Virus record (IMG/VR): IMGVR_UViG_3300042446_002075
Span: 1-47,485 of that record
Reading direction: 5' to 3' (one strand)
From: a virus
Length of the DNA stretch: 47,485 nt
Positions 39,244 through 46,871 of this stretch are shown here, piece after piece (the first letter of the stretch is position 1; every line of letters begins with the position of its first letter). The translations under genes and the position numbers were made by a program. The notes beneath the pieces are model-generated. The model searched no databases. It saw only the letters and a program-made list of their open reading frames with translations, and was not told the DNA's origin.

Positions 39244-40087
39244 TATTACTTTTCCTTCACCTCAGTTAAATGCTGCAACAGGGTTTTTACCATCGTCGGT
39301 ATTCACTAATCCGCTGCTAGTCAATAAAAAAACAAATGATATTACCGACTATCCATATACTGCAAAAGAATGGATGATAAAATATCTAAAAATTGATCCA
39401 GAATATATAGAACCAATGTTCGATTTCTTTAAAAGAAACTTGATTACATTTCATATGGAAAAATCTGAAAAACCAGAATCAAAATATCGTGAATATTTAA
39501 AACTATGCGTGACTGACCGACTACGGATTAGTGAATCTGGTATGGGTTATAATCTAGACAATCCAAATGAAACAGATGATTATAATTCATCTTATTCAAA
39601 AAATATGTCTGGATTTTTACGTTATATGATCCTTCATTTTGAAGAAGATCGCATTATAGATATTATTTCTAAAAAATATAATATTGAAAATAATACAATA
39701 AATGACATACTGAAATTAAAAAACTATAAAAAACAAATTTCTAGAAAATCATTTTTTGAACTATTAGAAAATGCTGAAGATTTAGATGCTGATATTTCTT
39801 CTAGTGACGAGATAGGGCATTTTAGAACTTTCAATATAGTAAAAACTATATTTTCTTACAATTATCACAAAAAATGTAACTTTTTATGTGTTGGTGAGCA
39901 TAATTCCGCTCACTTTATAGTCAAATGCGACACAAATTTAGACAATCCTGTACTAAACTACATACAAAAAAAGTTCGATAATGAAAAGTTTGCAGTAAAT
40001 ATAGTTAGTGGACATATGAAAGTAGCAACAAACTTAAATGGGTTTGATTTGCTTCTGCTATCCAATGGATCGTGGATTCTTCCATAA
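39236..40087 (+). CDS. Unknown protein, 283 aa, with start codon in a regulatory repeat
   Basis: Start set at the ATG at 39236 (MTFITFPSPQLNAATG), with GAGA upstream; a GTG five codons earlier has no ribosome site. Mixed alpha/beta protein; C-terminal part has HKKCNFLCVGEHNSAHFIVK and a hydrophobic end. No known motif. It has its own promoter and the inverted repeat described above, so its timing is tightly set. Its neighbour is the endolysin gene, so a role in lysis timing or host takeover is possible but unproven. Confidence 0.72.
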   Translation: MTFITFPSPQLNAATGFLPSSVFTNPLLVNKKTNDITDYPYTAKEWMIKYLKIDPEYIEPMFDFFKRNLITFHMEKSEKPESKYREYLKLCVTDRLRISESGMGYNLDNPNETDDYNSSYSKNMSGFLRYMILHFEEDRIIDIISKKYNIENNTINDILKLKNYKKQISRKSFFELLENAEDLDADISSSDEIGHFRTFNIVKTIFSYNYHKKCNFLCVGEHNSAHFIVKCDTNLDNPVLNYIQKKFDNEKFAVNIVSGHMKVATNLNGFDLLLLSNGSWILP

Positions 40088-40091
40088 TGAC

Positions 40092-40120
40092 TTGACAATT
40101 GTAGTTTTCATCGGTATGAT
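40092..40120 (+). promoter_or_regulatory. Sigma70-like promoter for the endolysin gene
   Basis: TTGACA (40092-40097), 17 bases, TATGAT (40115-40120), about 65 bases before the endolysin ATG. GTATGA-N6-TCATAC (40114-40131) is an inverted repeat across the -10, and GCTGC/GCAGC forms a leader hairpin. Confidence 0.75.
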
Positions 40121-40184
40121 GTAAGTCATACTGTGTCCCTATTGCTGCTGTGTTATGGCAGCATATTAGAAAAAAGGAAATAAC

Positions 40185-40682
40185 ATGATTGCGAATATCT
40201 TATTTGCGATTGTGGTTCAAAACTTGGCGGTCGATCCAGCCATGATTATAAATATTATAGAAACAATGACGAACCACAATACAGAAACAGAAATTAACAT
40301 TCAACTTACTGAGAAAGAATTGAATTGTTTAGCACTAAATATATATCACGAGTCACGTGGTGAACCATTAGAAGGGCAACTAGCGGTAGCATCTGTAACT
40401 CTAAATAGAGCATCAGATGACCGTTACCCTGATAATGTTTGTTTGGTGGTTTGGCAAGACAGTCAATTTTCATGGACTAGTGACCGAAATAGTGACAAAC
40501 CAAAAGATGAAAAATCTTGGAAAATTGCACAAAACGTTGCGATGATGGTTTCTTCGGAATATAGTCCAATTATTGATGTTACCGATGGAGCAACTATGTT
40601 TCACGCAGTGGGATCAAAGCCAAGATGGCGAAAACGATTTGAAAAAACCGCCCAAATTGGTGGTCACGTCTTTTATAGGTAA
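40185..40682 (+). CDS. SleB/CwlJ-type cell wall hydrolase (endolysin)
   Basis: 165 aa. The hydrolase_2 domain is clear: NCLALNIYHESRGEPLEGQL (catalytic Glu E56), AVASVTLNRASDDRYPDNVC, QFSWTSD and a final MFHA...PRW...IGGHVFYR. It cleaves peptidoglycan. The N-terminus (1-28) is moderately hydrophobic (MIANILFAIVVQNLAV), like a signal-anchor-release sequence, so export by Sec without a holin is possible. AAAGGA precedes the ATG. The long membrane protein follows six bases downstream. Confidence 0.88.
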   Translation: MIANILFAIVVQNLAVDPAMIINIIETMTNHNTETEINIQLTEKELNCLALNIYHESRGEPLEGQLAVASVTLNRASDDRYPDNVCLVVWQDSQFSWTSDRNSDKPKDEKSWKIAQNVAMMVSSEYSPIIDVTDGATMFHAVGSKPRWRKRFEKTAQIGGHVFYR

Positions 40683-40688
40683 TTAATA

Positions 40689-42338
40689 ATGAAAATATTA
40701 GGAAAAATAACGTTGGCGGTTGCACTAAGCATTAGTGTTGTTGCCGCATATTATAGTATTGCTGGCTTAACTGCAATATTTGCCTCTGCCGCTATATCGG
40801 TAATAATAATGGGAACTGTTTTAGAAATTGCAAAAATAACTACAGCAGTATGGCTTCATATAAACTGGAATAATACTCCATTTTTAATGAAAACATATTT
40901 AACAACTGCTACAATAGTTCTTATGTTTATTACGAGCATGGGCATTTTCGGATTTCTAAGTAAAGCTCACGTAGAACAAACTGCAATATCTCTAGAAAGC
41001 GTGGCAACTCTTGAACAAATTGATAAAAAAATATTTGATCAAGAAGAAGCAATAAAGACAGGTCTTTCAGAAATAGAAGCACTTTCAAATACTAAAGGAG
41101 TTGCTGTAGATAATATTCAAAAACAAATTGATGAAGAACAAAAAAATATTGATAAGATAGTAGCCAGAATACAACCGTCTATAGATGAGCAAAATTCTAT
41201 TATTCAAAAAATAGAAATGTTTAATCAAGATAGATTGAGCAAAATAGATTCAGAGATTGAAAAAGTTACTACCGAGTTGGAACAGTTAAAAATAGAACAA
41301 AAGAATTTGTCAGGAAACCAACCTAATCAAACAGATAAAACTATTATCATTGAAAAAAATGCAAAATTAGCAAGTTTGAAAAAGAGTTTGATAGAAATAG
41401 ATAATTTATTATCTAACCAATCAAAACAAAATATAAAAACTCTACAATCTATAATAGGCGTAAACGTAGATGGTATTAATGGTACAGAAACTCGTGCCAC
41501 TATTCAGTCTTATCGAAATAATTTAATTTCCGAAATATCAACTGCTGAAGAAGAAATAAAAGTTATATCGGAAACTGACTCAACCAATAAAAAAGAACGA
41601 GAAGATTTCTTAACAAAAAGAAATCTAGAATTATTATCATCAATAAAAGCATTAGAAGAAAAATTACAAGTTCTACAGACAGAAAGAACTACACTGTTAA
41701 ATTCTACTGACCCCAGAATTATAGAAGCACAGAAAAAAATTGAAAATATCAGATTAACAGTTGACGATCAATTAAAACAAAGTAATGCTCTTATACAGTC
41801 ATTGCGGGATGAATTGGTAAAAGCTTCAAATATTTCAGTAGAAGATTCTATATTAACTCAAAGAAAAAATATAGAATCTTCTAGAGAGGTGATTTCTAAC
41901 TTGACAAGTGAAAAATTTAGTGTAGAATCAGAGTTAAGAAAATTAGAAGCAGAAGTTGGCCCAGTAAAATATATTGCAGAAATGGCATATGGAGTTGATG
42001 CTAATAAAAATGCATTAGAAACTGCGGTAAGATGGGTAATTTTACTATTGGTATTTGTGTTTGATCCATTGGCGGTAGTATTAGTTCTTGCAGGAATAAG
42101 AACACTAGAACAATCAAATTTGATTGATAAAACTAAACCAACTCTTACAGAGGAAAATATTAATACCAAACCTTATGTTAAGCGTAAGTATGTTTCTAAG
42201 AAAAAAACAGAACCTATTGTGGAGAACGAAACGCAGCTAGAAATGTCTTTTCAACCAATAGAAAAATATACAAAGAAATCAAATCCTACAAAAAAGCAAT
42301 CACGCCCACCAGTTTTAATTCAAAAACCAAAACAATAA
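40689..42338 (+). CDS. Long coiled-coil membrane protein with PG-binding-like segment, 549 aa
   Basis: Three N-terminal membrane helices (about 7-21, 24-45, 69-90), then about 340 residues of coiled coil, then one more membrane helix (448-470, WVILLLVFVFDPLAVVLVLA) and a basic, Pro-rich cytoplasmic tail. Inside the coiled coil, residues 250-280 (LQSIIGVNVDGINGTETRAT...) resemble the peptidoglycan-binding type 1 motif ('LGVxxDGxxGxxTRAAI'). It starts six bases after the endolysin gene, so it may bridge membrane and wall during lysis. The PG-binding reading is tentative; membrane and coiled-coil parts are certain. Confidence 0.75.
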   Translation: MKILGKITLAVALSISVVAAYYSIAGLTAIFASAAISVIIMGTVLEIAKITTAVWLHINWNNTPFLMKTYLTTATIVLMFITSMGIFGFLSKAHVEQTAISLESVATLEQIDKKIFDQEEAIKTGLSEIEALSNTKGVAVDNIQKQIDEEQKNIDKIVARIQPSIDEQNSIIQKIEMFNQDRLSKIDSEIEKVTTELEQLKIEQKNLSGNQPNQTDKTIIIEKNAKLASLKKSLIEIDNLLSNQSKQNIKTLQSIIGVNVDGINGTETRATIQSYRNNLISEISTAEEEIKVISETDSTNKKEREDFLTKRNLELLSSIKALEEKLQVLQTERTTLLNSTDPRIIEAQKKIENIRLTVDDQLKQSNALIQSLRDELVKASNISVEDSILTQRKNIESSREVISNLTSEKFSVESELRKLEAEVGPVKYIAEMAYGVDANKNALETAVRWVILLLVFVFDPLAVVLVLAGIRTLEQSNLIDKTKPTLTEENINTKPYVKRKYVSKKKTEPIVENETQLEMSFQPIEKYTKKSNPTKKQSRPPVLIQKPKQ

Positions 42339-42350
42339 AAGGAAATATAA

Positions 42351-42818
42351 ATGCAAAACGAAAATAGTGTATTCACTGTTACATATCCTAGCTTATATCT
42401 TACAGGATTGGATAATATAAGTGTATTATTCTTAGGAATGGATGAAAGTCAATTAGAAAAAATCCATGCGGTATTTGAACAATCATATTATGAAAATGAA
42501 ATAGTATTTTATGTAACTGAAAAATCATTAGATGATGAAACAATTGCATGGGCTAACCTCATTGCACCAACCGTAAATTTTTTGGTTGTAAATACTGATA
42601 ATCTAAATAGTGTTGAGGCTACTTTGGCATTTGCTATAGAAGAATATGCAAAAAATCCAAAAGTGATATACATGTCATTTAATCATGCTCAAAATGCATT
42701 ATCAAAACTTATTAGCCATCTAGGAACACCTGTTATAAAAACTATGGAAGAATTTGCCGAATTGATTTCATATGTTTCTGAATCAGATGAACTATCAGGT
42801 GGCAAAGACGAAGAATAA
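42351..42818 (+). CDS. Unknown alpha/beta protein, 155 aa
   Basis: Strand/helix alternation like a small Rossmann-type domain (ISVLFLGMDESQLEKIHAVF, NFLVVNTDNLNSVEATLAFA, KVIYMSFNHAQNALSK) with an acidic end. No nucleotide-binding loop is present. Begins 13 bases after the membrane protein with AAAGGA before the ATG. Family unknown. Confidence 0.65.
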   Translation: MQNENSVFTVTYPSLYLTGLDNISVLFLGMDESQLEKIHAVFEQSYYENEIVFYVTEKSLDDETIAWANLIAPTVNFLVVNTDNLNSVEATLAFAIEEYAKNPKVIYMSFNHAQNALSKLISHLGTPVIKTMEEFAELISYVSESDELSGGKDEE

Positions 42819-42870
42819 AATACAAAATAGAGAATTTATTATTCTATTTTTAAGTCATTAGGAGTTACAC

Positions 42871-43173
42871 ATGGCAGAAATAAAAACAAAAAGAAAAACA
42901 AAAACAAAAATAAACATAGCCGAACCAAAAAAATGGAATGTAGTATTTTATAATGACGACAAAACTCCTATGGATTTTGTGATTGCTGTTTTGGAAGAAG
43001 TTTTTCATTACAATAATGAGAAAGCAATGGAAATGACCCTGCGTATTCATGAAACTAATTCACAAATAGTTGCTACTTATAATTATGAAATTGCAGAACA
43101 AAAAACTTCTGAAACTCTTATGCTGGCTAGAAATTTTAACTTCCCATTTAGAGTAGAATTAATTCAAGAATAA
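42871..43173 (+). CDS. clpS: ClpS-like N-degron adaptor
   Basis: 100 aa. The ClpS core is plain: KKWNVVFYNDDKTPMDFVIA then VLEEVFHYNNEKAMEMTLRI with H60 at the expected place, and a final IVATYNYEIAEQKTSE strand-helix. The N-terminal 20 residues are very basic (KTKRKTKTKIN), unlike most host ClpS. ClpS brings proteins with destabilising N-termini to ClpAP; a phage copy could redirect host proteolysis or block it. AGGAG lies before the ATG. A hairpin overlaps its 3' end. Confidence 0.92.
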   Translation: MAEIKTKRKTKTKINIAEPKKWNVVFYNDDKTPMDFVIAVLEEVFHYNNEKAMEMTLRIHETNSQIVATYNYEIAEQKTSETLMLARNFNFPFRVELIQE

Positions 43174-43180
43174 TTAATTC
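43156..43180 (+). terminator. Hairpin over the end of the ClpS gene
   Basis: Nine-bp perfect stem GAATTAATT/AATTAATTC with a seven-base loop, overlapping the stop. No U-run. The following 100 bases are non-coding, with a second stem GTTGCAG/CTGCAAC, before the gene at 43282. Confidence 0.5.
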
Positions 43181-43220
43181 TGCGTTGCAGAAAATGCATA
43201 CCGACATTGCTGCAACTGCA

Positions 43221-43250
43221 TTGGTATATTGCTACAAACCATGATATATA
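43221..43250 (+). promoter_or_regulatory. Possible sigma70-like promoter
   Basis: TTGGTA (43221-43226), 18 bases, TATATA (43245-43250), 32 bases before the next gene. Weaker than the other promoters in this window. Confidence 0.35.
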
Positions 43251-43281
43251 CTTATGCATAGAATAAAAATGGAGAGTACGA

Positions 43282-43437
43282 ATGAAATTTTTTAATTTGT
43301 TTAAAAAAGAGCCACGCATAAAAGACGAAGACTTGCTAAGAGTAGCAAAAATCGAATATAAAAAAGATTATATGGTTGCATATAACTGGATGAAGTTAAA
43401 CCCCGGAAAAAATCCAGAAATGGGAGAATTTAGATAA
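43282..43437 (+). CDS. Unknown small basic protein, 51 aa
   Basis: ATG at 43282 with GGAGAG eight bases upstream; MKFFNLFKKEPRIKDEDLLR followed by an aromatic/basic body. Its stop shares a base with the next ATG (TAATG), a clear sign of coupling, which supports it in spite of its size. No motif. Confidence 0.68.
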   Translation: MKFFNLFKKEPRIKDEDLLRVAKIEYKKDYMVAYNWMKLNPGKNPEMGEFR

Positions 43438-43628
43438 TGAAAAATATTATTACCTCTTTTATTAACTATATAAATGATTTAAAAAAGTCAGATGAACAAA
43501 AATATCTAGAAAACTCAATGGATGCCGTAGACTTAGAATATCGCCAAAAAAATATCATGAATGGAACTGCTCCATACCAACAGTATTACAATCATACAAA
43601 AAATTATCTATCAGATAATAGATATTGA
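43437..43628 (+). CDS. Unknown small protein, 63 aa
   Basis: Coupled to the previous gene by a shared base. MKNIITSFINYINDLKKSDE then an Asn/Tyr-rich C-terminus (APYQQYYNHTKNYLSDN). Helical N-terminus, no membrane segment, no known motif. Confidence 0.6.
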   Translation: MKNIITSFINYINDLKKSDEQKYLENSMDAVDLEYRQKNIMNGTAPYQQYYNHTKNYLSDNRY

Positions 43629-43653
43629 TTTTTTTATTATTATGTGATACTAT
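43625..43653 (+). promoter_or_regulatory. Possible sigma70-like promoter
   Basis: TTGATT (43625-43630), 17 bases, TACTAT (43648-43653), overlapping the stop of the previous gene and 22 bases before the coiled-coil gene at 43676. Confidence 0.42.
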
Positions 43654-43675
43654 ATGATTCTATTAGGAGAAAAGT

Positions 43676-43852
43676 ATGTCATCACAAGATTATACAAATA
43701 TAAAAACGTCTGATAGAATATCAGAACTAGAAAAAAATGTAGAGTTGTTACAAAGAAACGTTTTTGACTTGCAACATCAACTACAAAATGCTTATATCAG
43801 GATAGACACGTTAACCAAAGATATGGCAAGCACACATGATTCGGATTCATAA
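43676..43852 (+). CDS. Small coiled-coil protein, SlyX-like, 58 aa
   Basis: Almost the whole protein is one heptad-repeat helix (SDRISELEKNVELLQRNVFD then LQHQLQNAYIRIDTLTKDM), in size and pattern like the bacterial SlyX family. AGGAGA stands before the ATG. It overlaps the TilS-like gene by 17 bases. Role unknown; it could be a partner of the enzyme encoded next. Confidence 0.68.
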   Translation: MSSQDYTNIKTSDRISELEKNVELLQRNVFDLQHQLQNAYIRIDTLTKDMASTHDSDS

Positions 43853-44447
43853 CCCAGTTGGAACTAAACTTCCTCGCAACATTATGGTTGCATGTAGTGG
43901 CGGTGCGGATAGCATCGCCATTACTCATTTTCTTGCAATAAAACATGATGTCACCGTTGCATACTTTAATCATGGAAATGAATTTGATGCTATGAGCGAA
44001 GAATGGGTTTATGATTGGTGTAAAAACAATTCAATTAAGTTTATAACTGCAAAAATTACACGAGAAAAAAGCAAAAACGAAAGTAACGAAGAATACTGGA
44101 GAAATGAAAGATATGAATGGTTTCATTCGTTGAATAATATTATTGTGACTGCACATCATCTTGATGATTGTATTGAAACATGGATTTGGTCTAGTCTTAA
44201 CGGCGAAGCTAAGATTATTCCATATAGCAATAGAAATGTTATTCGTCCATTCAGAACCAATAAAAAACAAGAACTGGTAGAATGGTGTAATCGACATAAT
44301 GTGGAGTATTTGACTGATCCTTCTAACCAAGACACAAAATATATGCGTAACTATATTAGAAATAATATGATGGATCATGTCCTTCATGTTAATCCGGGAA
44401 TTTCAAAAGTAATTCGCAAGAAAATTATCGAACTATTGAATTTCTAA
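43836..44447 (+). CDS. tilS: TilS-like tRNA(Ile)-lysidine synthetase, 203 aa
   Basis: N-terminal PP-loop ATPase: ACSGGADSIAITHF (P-loop at 21-26), then AYFNHGNEFDAMSEEWVYDW, IVTAHHLDDCIETWIWSS (the HHLDD motif of TilS), RPFRTNKKQELVEWCNRHN and DPSNQDTKYMRNYIRNNM, the last being the TilS 'DPSN...RN.IR' signature. The C-terminal domains of E. coli TilS (432 aa) are absent, as in short versions. TilS turns C34 of tRNA-Ile2(CAU) into lysidine so that it reads AUA. The phage also encodes a CAU tRNA (4484-4560). Overlaps the coiled-coil gene by 17 bases. Confidence 0.88.
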   Translation: MIRIHNPVGTKLPRNIMVACSGGADSIAITHFLAIKHDVTVAYFNHGNEFDAMSEEWVYDWCKNNSIKFITAKITREKSKNESNEEYWRNERYEWFHSLNNIIVTAHHLDDCIETWIWSSLNGEAKIIPYSNRNVIRPFRTNKKQELVEWCNRHNVEYLTDPSNQDTKYMRNYIRNNMMDHVLHVNPGISKVIRKKIIELLNF

Positions 44448-44472
44448 AATAAATAAATATAAAGGATTTCAT

Positions 44473-45054
44473 ATGGCACATTATGTATTTTTGCATGGAG
44501 CAAACTCAAGTAGTAATAGTTTCAATTATATTATTTCACAACTACAATTAAATAAAAAAGACTTCACTATGATTGATTATAAAAGTTCGGACGGATTTTA
44601 CTTCAATCTAGAAAATATGATGAACAAATTATCAAATAAAAATAAATTGTTTATGGTAGGACATAGCTTAGGAGGAATATATGCATTGCATTTATCAAAA
44701 CTAGTTGACGTAATTGGAGGAATAACCATTGGAACCCCATTTTCAGGAAGTTCATTAGCTGATTGGGCAAGATTTATGATCCCAAATTATCAATTGTTTC
44801 GTGATGTTGGTAGAAATAGTCACCCAATTATAATGGGAAAAAAAATTAATATAAATGTTCCATGGACACAATTAATTAGCACCAAAGGGCGAGTTCCATG
44901 GATGCTTGCAGATAATGATGGTGTAGTGACTATCAGAAGTCAAAAATCTCGAAACGATATGACACATATAGAATTACCATATAATCATTATGAAATAATG
45001 TGTGCCCAAGAAACCCCAAAATTAATATACCAAGAACACAAAAAAATCTCTTGA
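44473..45054 (+). CDS. Alpha/beta hydrolase (esterase/lipase type), 193 aa
   Basis: YVFLHGANSSSNSF is the oxyanion-hole strand; GHSLGG (63-68) carries the nucleophile S65; candidate acid D149 in ADNDGVV and H172 in YNHYEIM complete the triad. The build fits small lipases/acyltransferases rather than peptidases. Substrate unknown; envelope lipid or lysis-linked ester cleavage is possible. AAAGGA before the ATG. The TGA stop is part of the -35 box of the next promoter. Confidence 0.82.
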   Translation: MAHYVFLHGANSSSNSFNYIISQLQLNKKDFTMIDYKSSDGFYFNLENMMNKLSNKNKLFMVGHSLGGIYALHLSKLVDVIGGITIGTPFSGSSLADWARFMIPNYQLFRDVGRNSHPIIMGKKININVPWTQLISTKGRVPWMLADNDGVVTIRSQKSRNDMTHIELPYNHYEIMCAQETPKLIYQEHKKIS

Positions 45055-45079
45055 CATAACGCACCGAATCAAGTATTGT
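45051..45079 (+). promoter_or_regulatory. Sigma70-like promoter
   Basis: TTGACA (45051-45056), 17 bases, TATTGT (45074-45079). The stop of the hydrolase lies within the -35. Drives the small membrane protein and the SPFH gene. Confidence 0.7.
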
Positions 45080-45110
45080 ATAGGTGTGGCTAATCTGAAA
45101 AGGAAATAAA

Positions 45111-45290
45111 ATGGAATATGCTTCACTTGTTGCCGTATGTCTTGTACTCCCTATTGTGGCTCTGTTGCTTTATTCAATTTTTCGACTTTTTAAAAATAGC
45201 AATGGCAACAGTTATTCATACGAAGAAACTATCGACGAAAATGGTAATACGATTACTAAAGTGATTGACAACAATCCCGAATCAACGTAA
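45111..45290 (+). CDS. Small membrane protein, 59 aa
   Basis: ATG at 45111 with AAAGGA eight bases upstream and a promoter 32 bases further up. One membrane helix (about 5-25, SLVAVCLVLPIVALLLYSIF) and a polar, Asn/Glu-rich cytoplasmic tail. It is followed after 49 bases by the SPFH gene and may act with it. No family recognised. Confidence 0.75.
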   Translation: MEYASLVAVCLVLPIVALLLYSIFRLFKNSNGNSYSYEETIDENGNTITKVIDNNPEST

Positions 45291-45339
45291 GTTTGTCAAA
45301 CTACAACAACACAACCAACAACCTATCAGGAGAACATGA

Positions 45340-46785
45340 ATGTTCAGTCTTTTTATCGCAATGTTCTTGCTTATTGTAGCAGGAATTGCATCTATCCTTA
45401 TGCGAGTCAATCACCTTCTTCCATTTCGCAAATATGTGATCATGGGGTCAGTGACTCTTGCTGCAATTTTCGTCATTTCGTCAACATATTACACAACCGA
45501 TGCTGGTCACAATTATGTTGTCGAAAATACTCTTTTTGGAACAATCGACGTTTATACAGAACCTGGTCTGCATTTTATGATCCCCGGCTTCACTCGAATT
45601 ACTTCCTATAAACAAGCCGCAACAATCAATTTCACCAATAATGAAATGACCAATCCTAACGAATTTACTCGTTCAGAATCGGCAGTTTCTATTGCATTTG
45701 CCGACACCTATACTGCAGATATTCCAGCAACTTTTCGTTTTAGGTTGCCAATTGACTCGACACAGATGATCAAACTTCACAAAGAATTTCGTAGTTTCGA
45801 CAATCTTGTTGGTGCAGTCCTTACCAAAAGTGCAATCGACGTTATCGTTATTACGGGAACACAATACACTGGTGAAGAATTTTTCCAAGGTGGGGTAAAC
45901 TCTTATAAAGTTCAACTTGTCGATCAGCTTCAAAATGGTATCTATCAAACTCGTCGTGAGCAAGTTTTGGTAGAAGAAACAGAAGTTGCGGCAGTTAGTT
46001 CGTCAAATTCGAATGCAAACCTGTTGGAACAAACAACTCGCAAAGTCTGGAAAAACGTTATCTTGACTGATGCAAATGGACAAGCTTTGCGGCTTGGAAC
46101 ACCACTTGGTCAATATGGGATTGAAGCAACTCAAGTCACTATCGGTAATCCAATTCCAAGCGAAAAGCTGGACGGATTGCTTGAAAATAAACGTAATCTT
46201 GTTGCAAAACGTATCTCTGCTATCGAACAATTGCAAACCGCAGAAGCAGAAGCACAAGCTGTTCAGCAAGAAGGCGAAATTGAAAAGCGGCGTCAAATTC
46301 AAGTTGCACAACGTGAAAAAGAAGTTGCAATTATTCAACGTCAACGTGAAGTTGAAGCAGAAAAGCAAATTGCAGAAAAAGAAACTGTTATTCGTGAAAA
46401 AGAGCGTGAACTTGCTGTGATCGACAAGCAAAAAGAACTTGAAGTTGCAGAAGCAAACCGTGATATCCAAAAAGCTGCCGCAGAAGCTGCTGTATTCGAA
46501 GCAACCGCTATCCGTGAAAAGGGTCTTGCAGAAGCTGAAGTTGACAGTGCAAAATTGGCTGCAAAACAAGTTGCTAAAGATATTTATATGGCAGAAATTC
46601 AGCGTGACATTGCCAAAATTATGTATCCTGCTCTTGCTAACGTGAAGATCACTATGCCACAATTCTATTCGGCTGGTGGTTCTGGTGATGCTGCTCCTAC
46701 TTCTCTTGATGTGTTTACTACTCTTGGTGCACAAAAACTTCTTGAAGAACGTGCAGCACAAACGGAAGCAGTTCCAGTACAATAA
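45340..46785 (+). CDS. SPFH/band-7 (stomatin/prohibitin-like) membrane protein, 481 aa
   Basis: Two N-terminal membrane helices (about 3-20 and 31-50), then the band-7 domain (about 55-290) beginning YYTTDAGHNYVVENTLFGTI with TEPGLHFMIPGF, then a long Glu/Lys/Ala coiled coil (about 300-440) and a Gly/Ala-rich end. Such proteins form large rings on the inner membrane that organise proteases and lipids. The start is the second of two overlapping ATGs (45340), the one in frame. GC is clearly higher than in most neighbours. Promoter upstream, strong terminator downstream. Its job in the phage is unknown; membrane protection or FtsH control are possible. Confidence 0.92.
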   Translation: MFSLFIAMFLLIVAGIASILMRVNHLLPFRKYVIMGSVTLAAIFVISSTYYTTDAGHNYVVENTLFGTIDVYTEPGLHFMIPGFTRITSYKQAATINFTNNEMTNPNEFTRSESAVSIAFADTYTADIPATFRFRLPIDSTQMIKLHKEFRSFDNLVGAVLTKSAIDVIVITGTQYTGEEFFQGGVNSYKVQLVDQLQNGIYQTRREQVLVEETEVAAVSSSNSNANLLEQTTRKVWKNVILTDANGQALRLGTPLGQYGIEATQVTIGNPIPSEKLDGLLENKRNLVAKRISAIEQLQTAEAEAQAVQQEGEIEKRRQIQVAQREKEVAIIQRQREVEAEKQIAEKETVIREKERELAVIDKQKELEVAEANRDIQKAAAEAAVFEATAIREKGLAEAEVDSAKLAAKQVAKDIYMAEIQRDIAKIMYPALANVKITMPQFYSAGGSGDAAPTSLDVFTTLGAQKLLEERAAQTEAVPVQ

Positions 46786-46790
46786 CAAAC

Positions 46791-46815
46791 AAAGGCGGGG
46801 AAACCCGCCTTTTTT
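46791..46815 (+). terminator. Rho-independent terminator
   Basis: AAAGGCGGG/CCCGCCTTT with a GAAA loop and a run of T. Sits directly before the promoter at 46817. Confidence 0.9.
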
Positions 46816-46816
46816 C

Positions 46817-46845
46817 TTGACTCTTGTTGCAGCAAAAAGTATACT
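46817..46845 (+). promoter_or_regulatory. Sigma70-like promoter for the HD hydrolase gene
   Basis: TTGACT (46817-46822), 17 bases, TATACT (46840-46845), placed two bases after the terminator's T-run. Confidence 0.76.
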
Positions 46846-46871
46846 AACTATAGAATAAAAGGAATCACATC

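Noticed and set aside
46003-46788. 261-codon open frame opposite the SPFH gene
   Set aside because: Cys/Phe/Leu-rich shadow of the coiled-coil codons; no ribosome site, and the plus frame is a clear band-7 protein.
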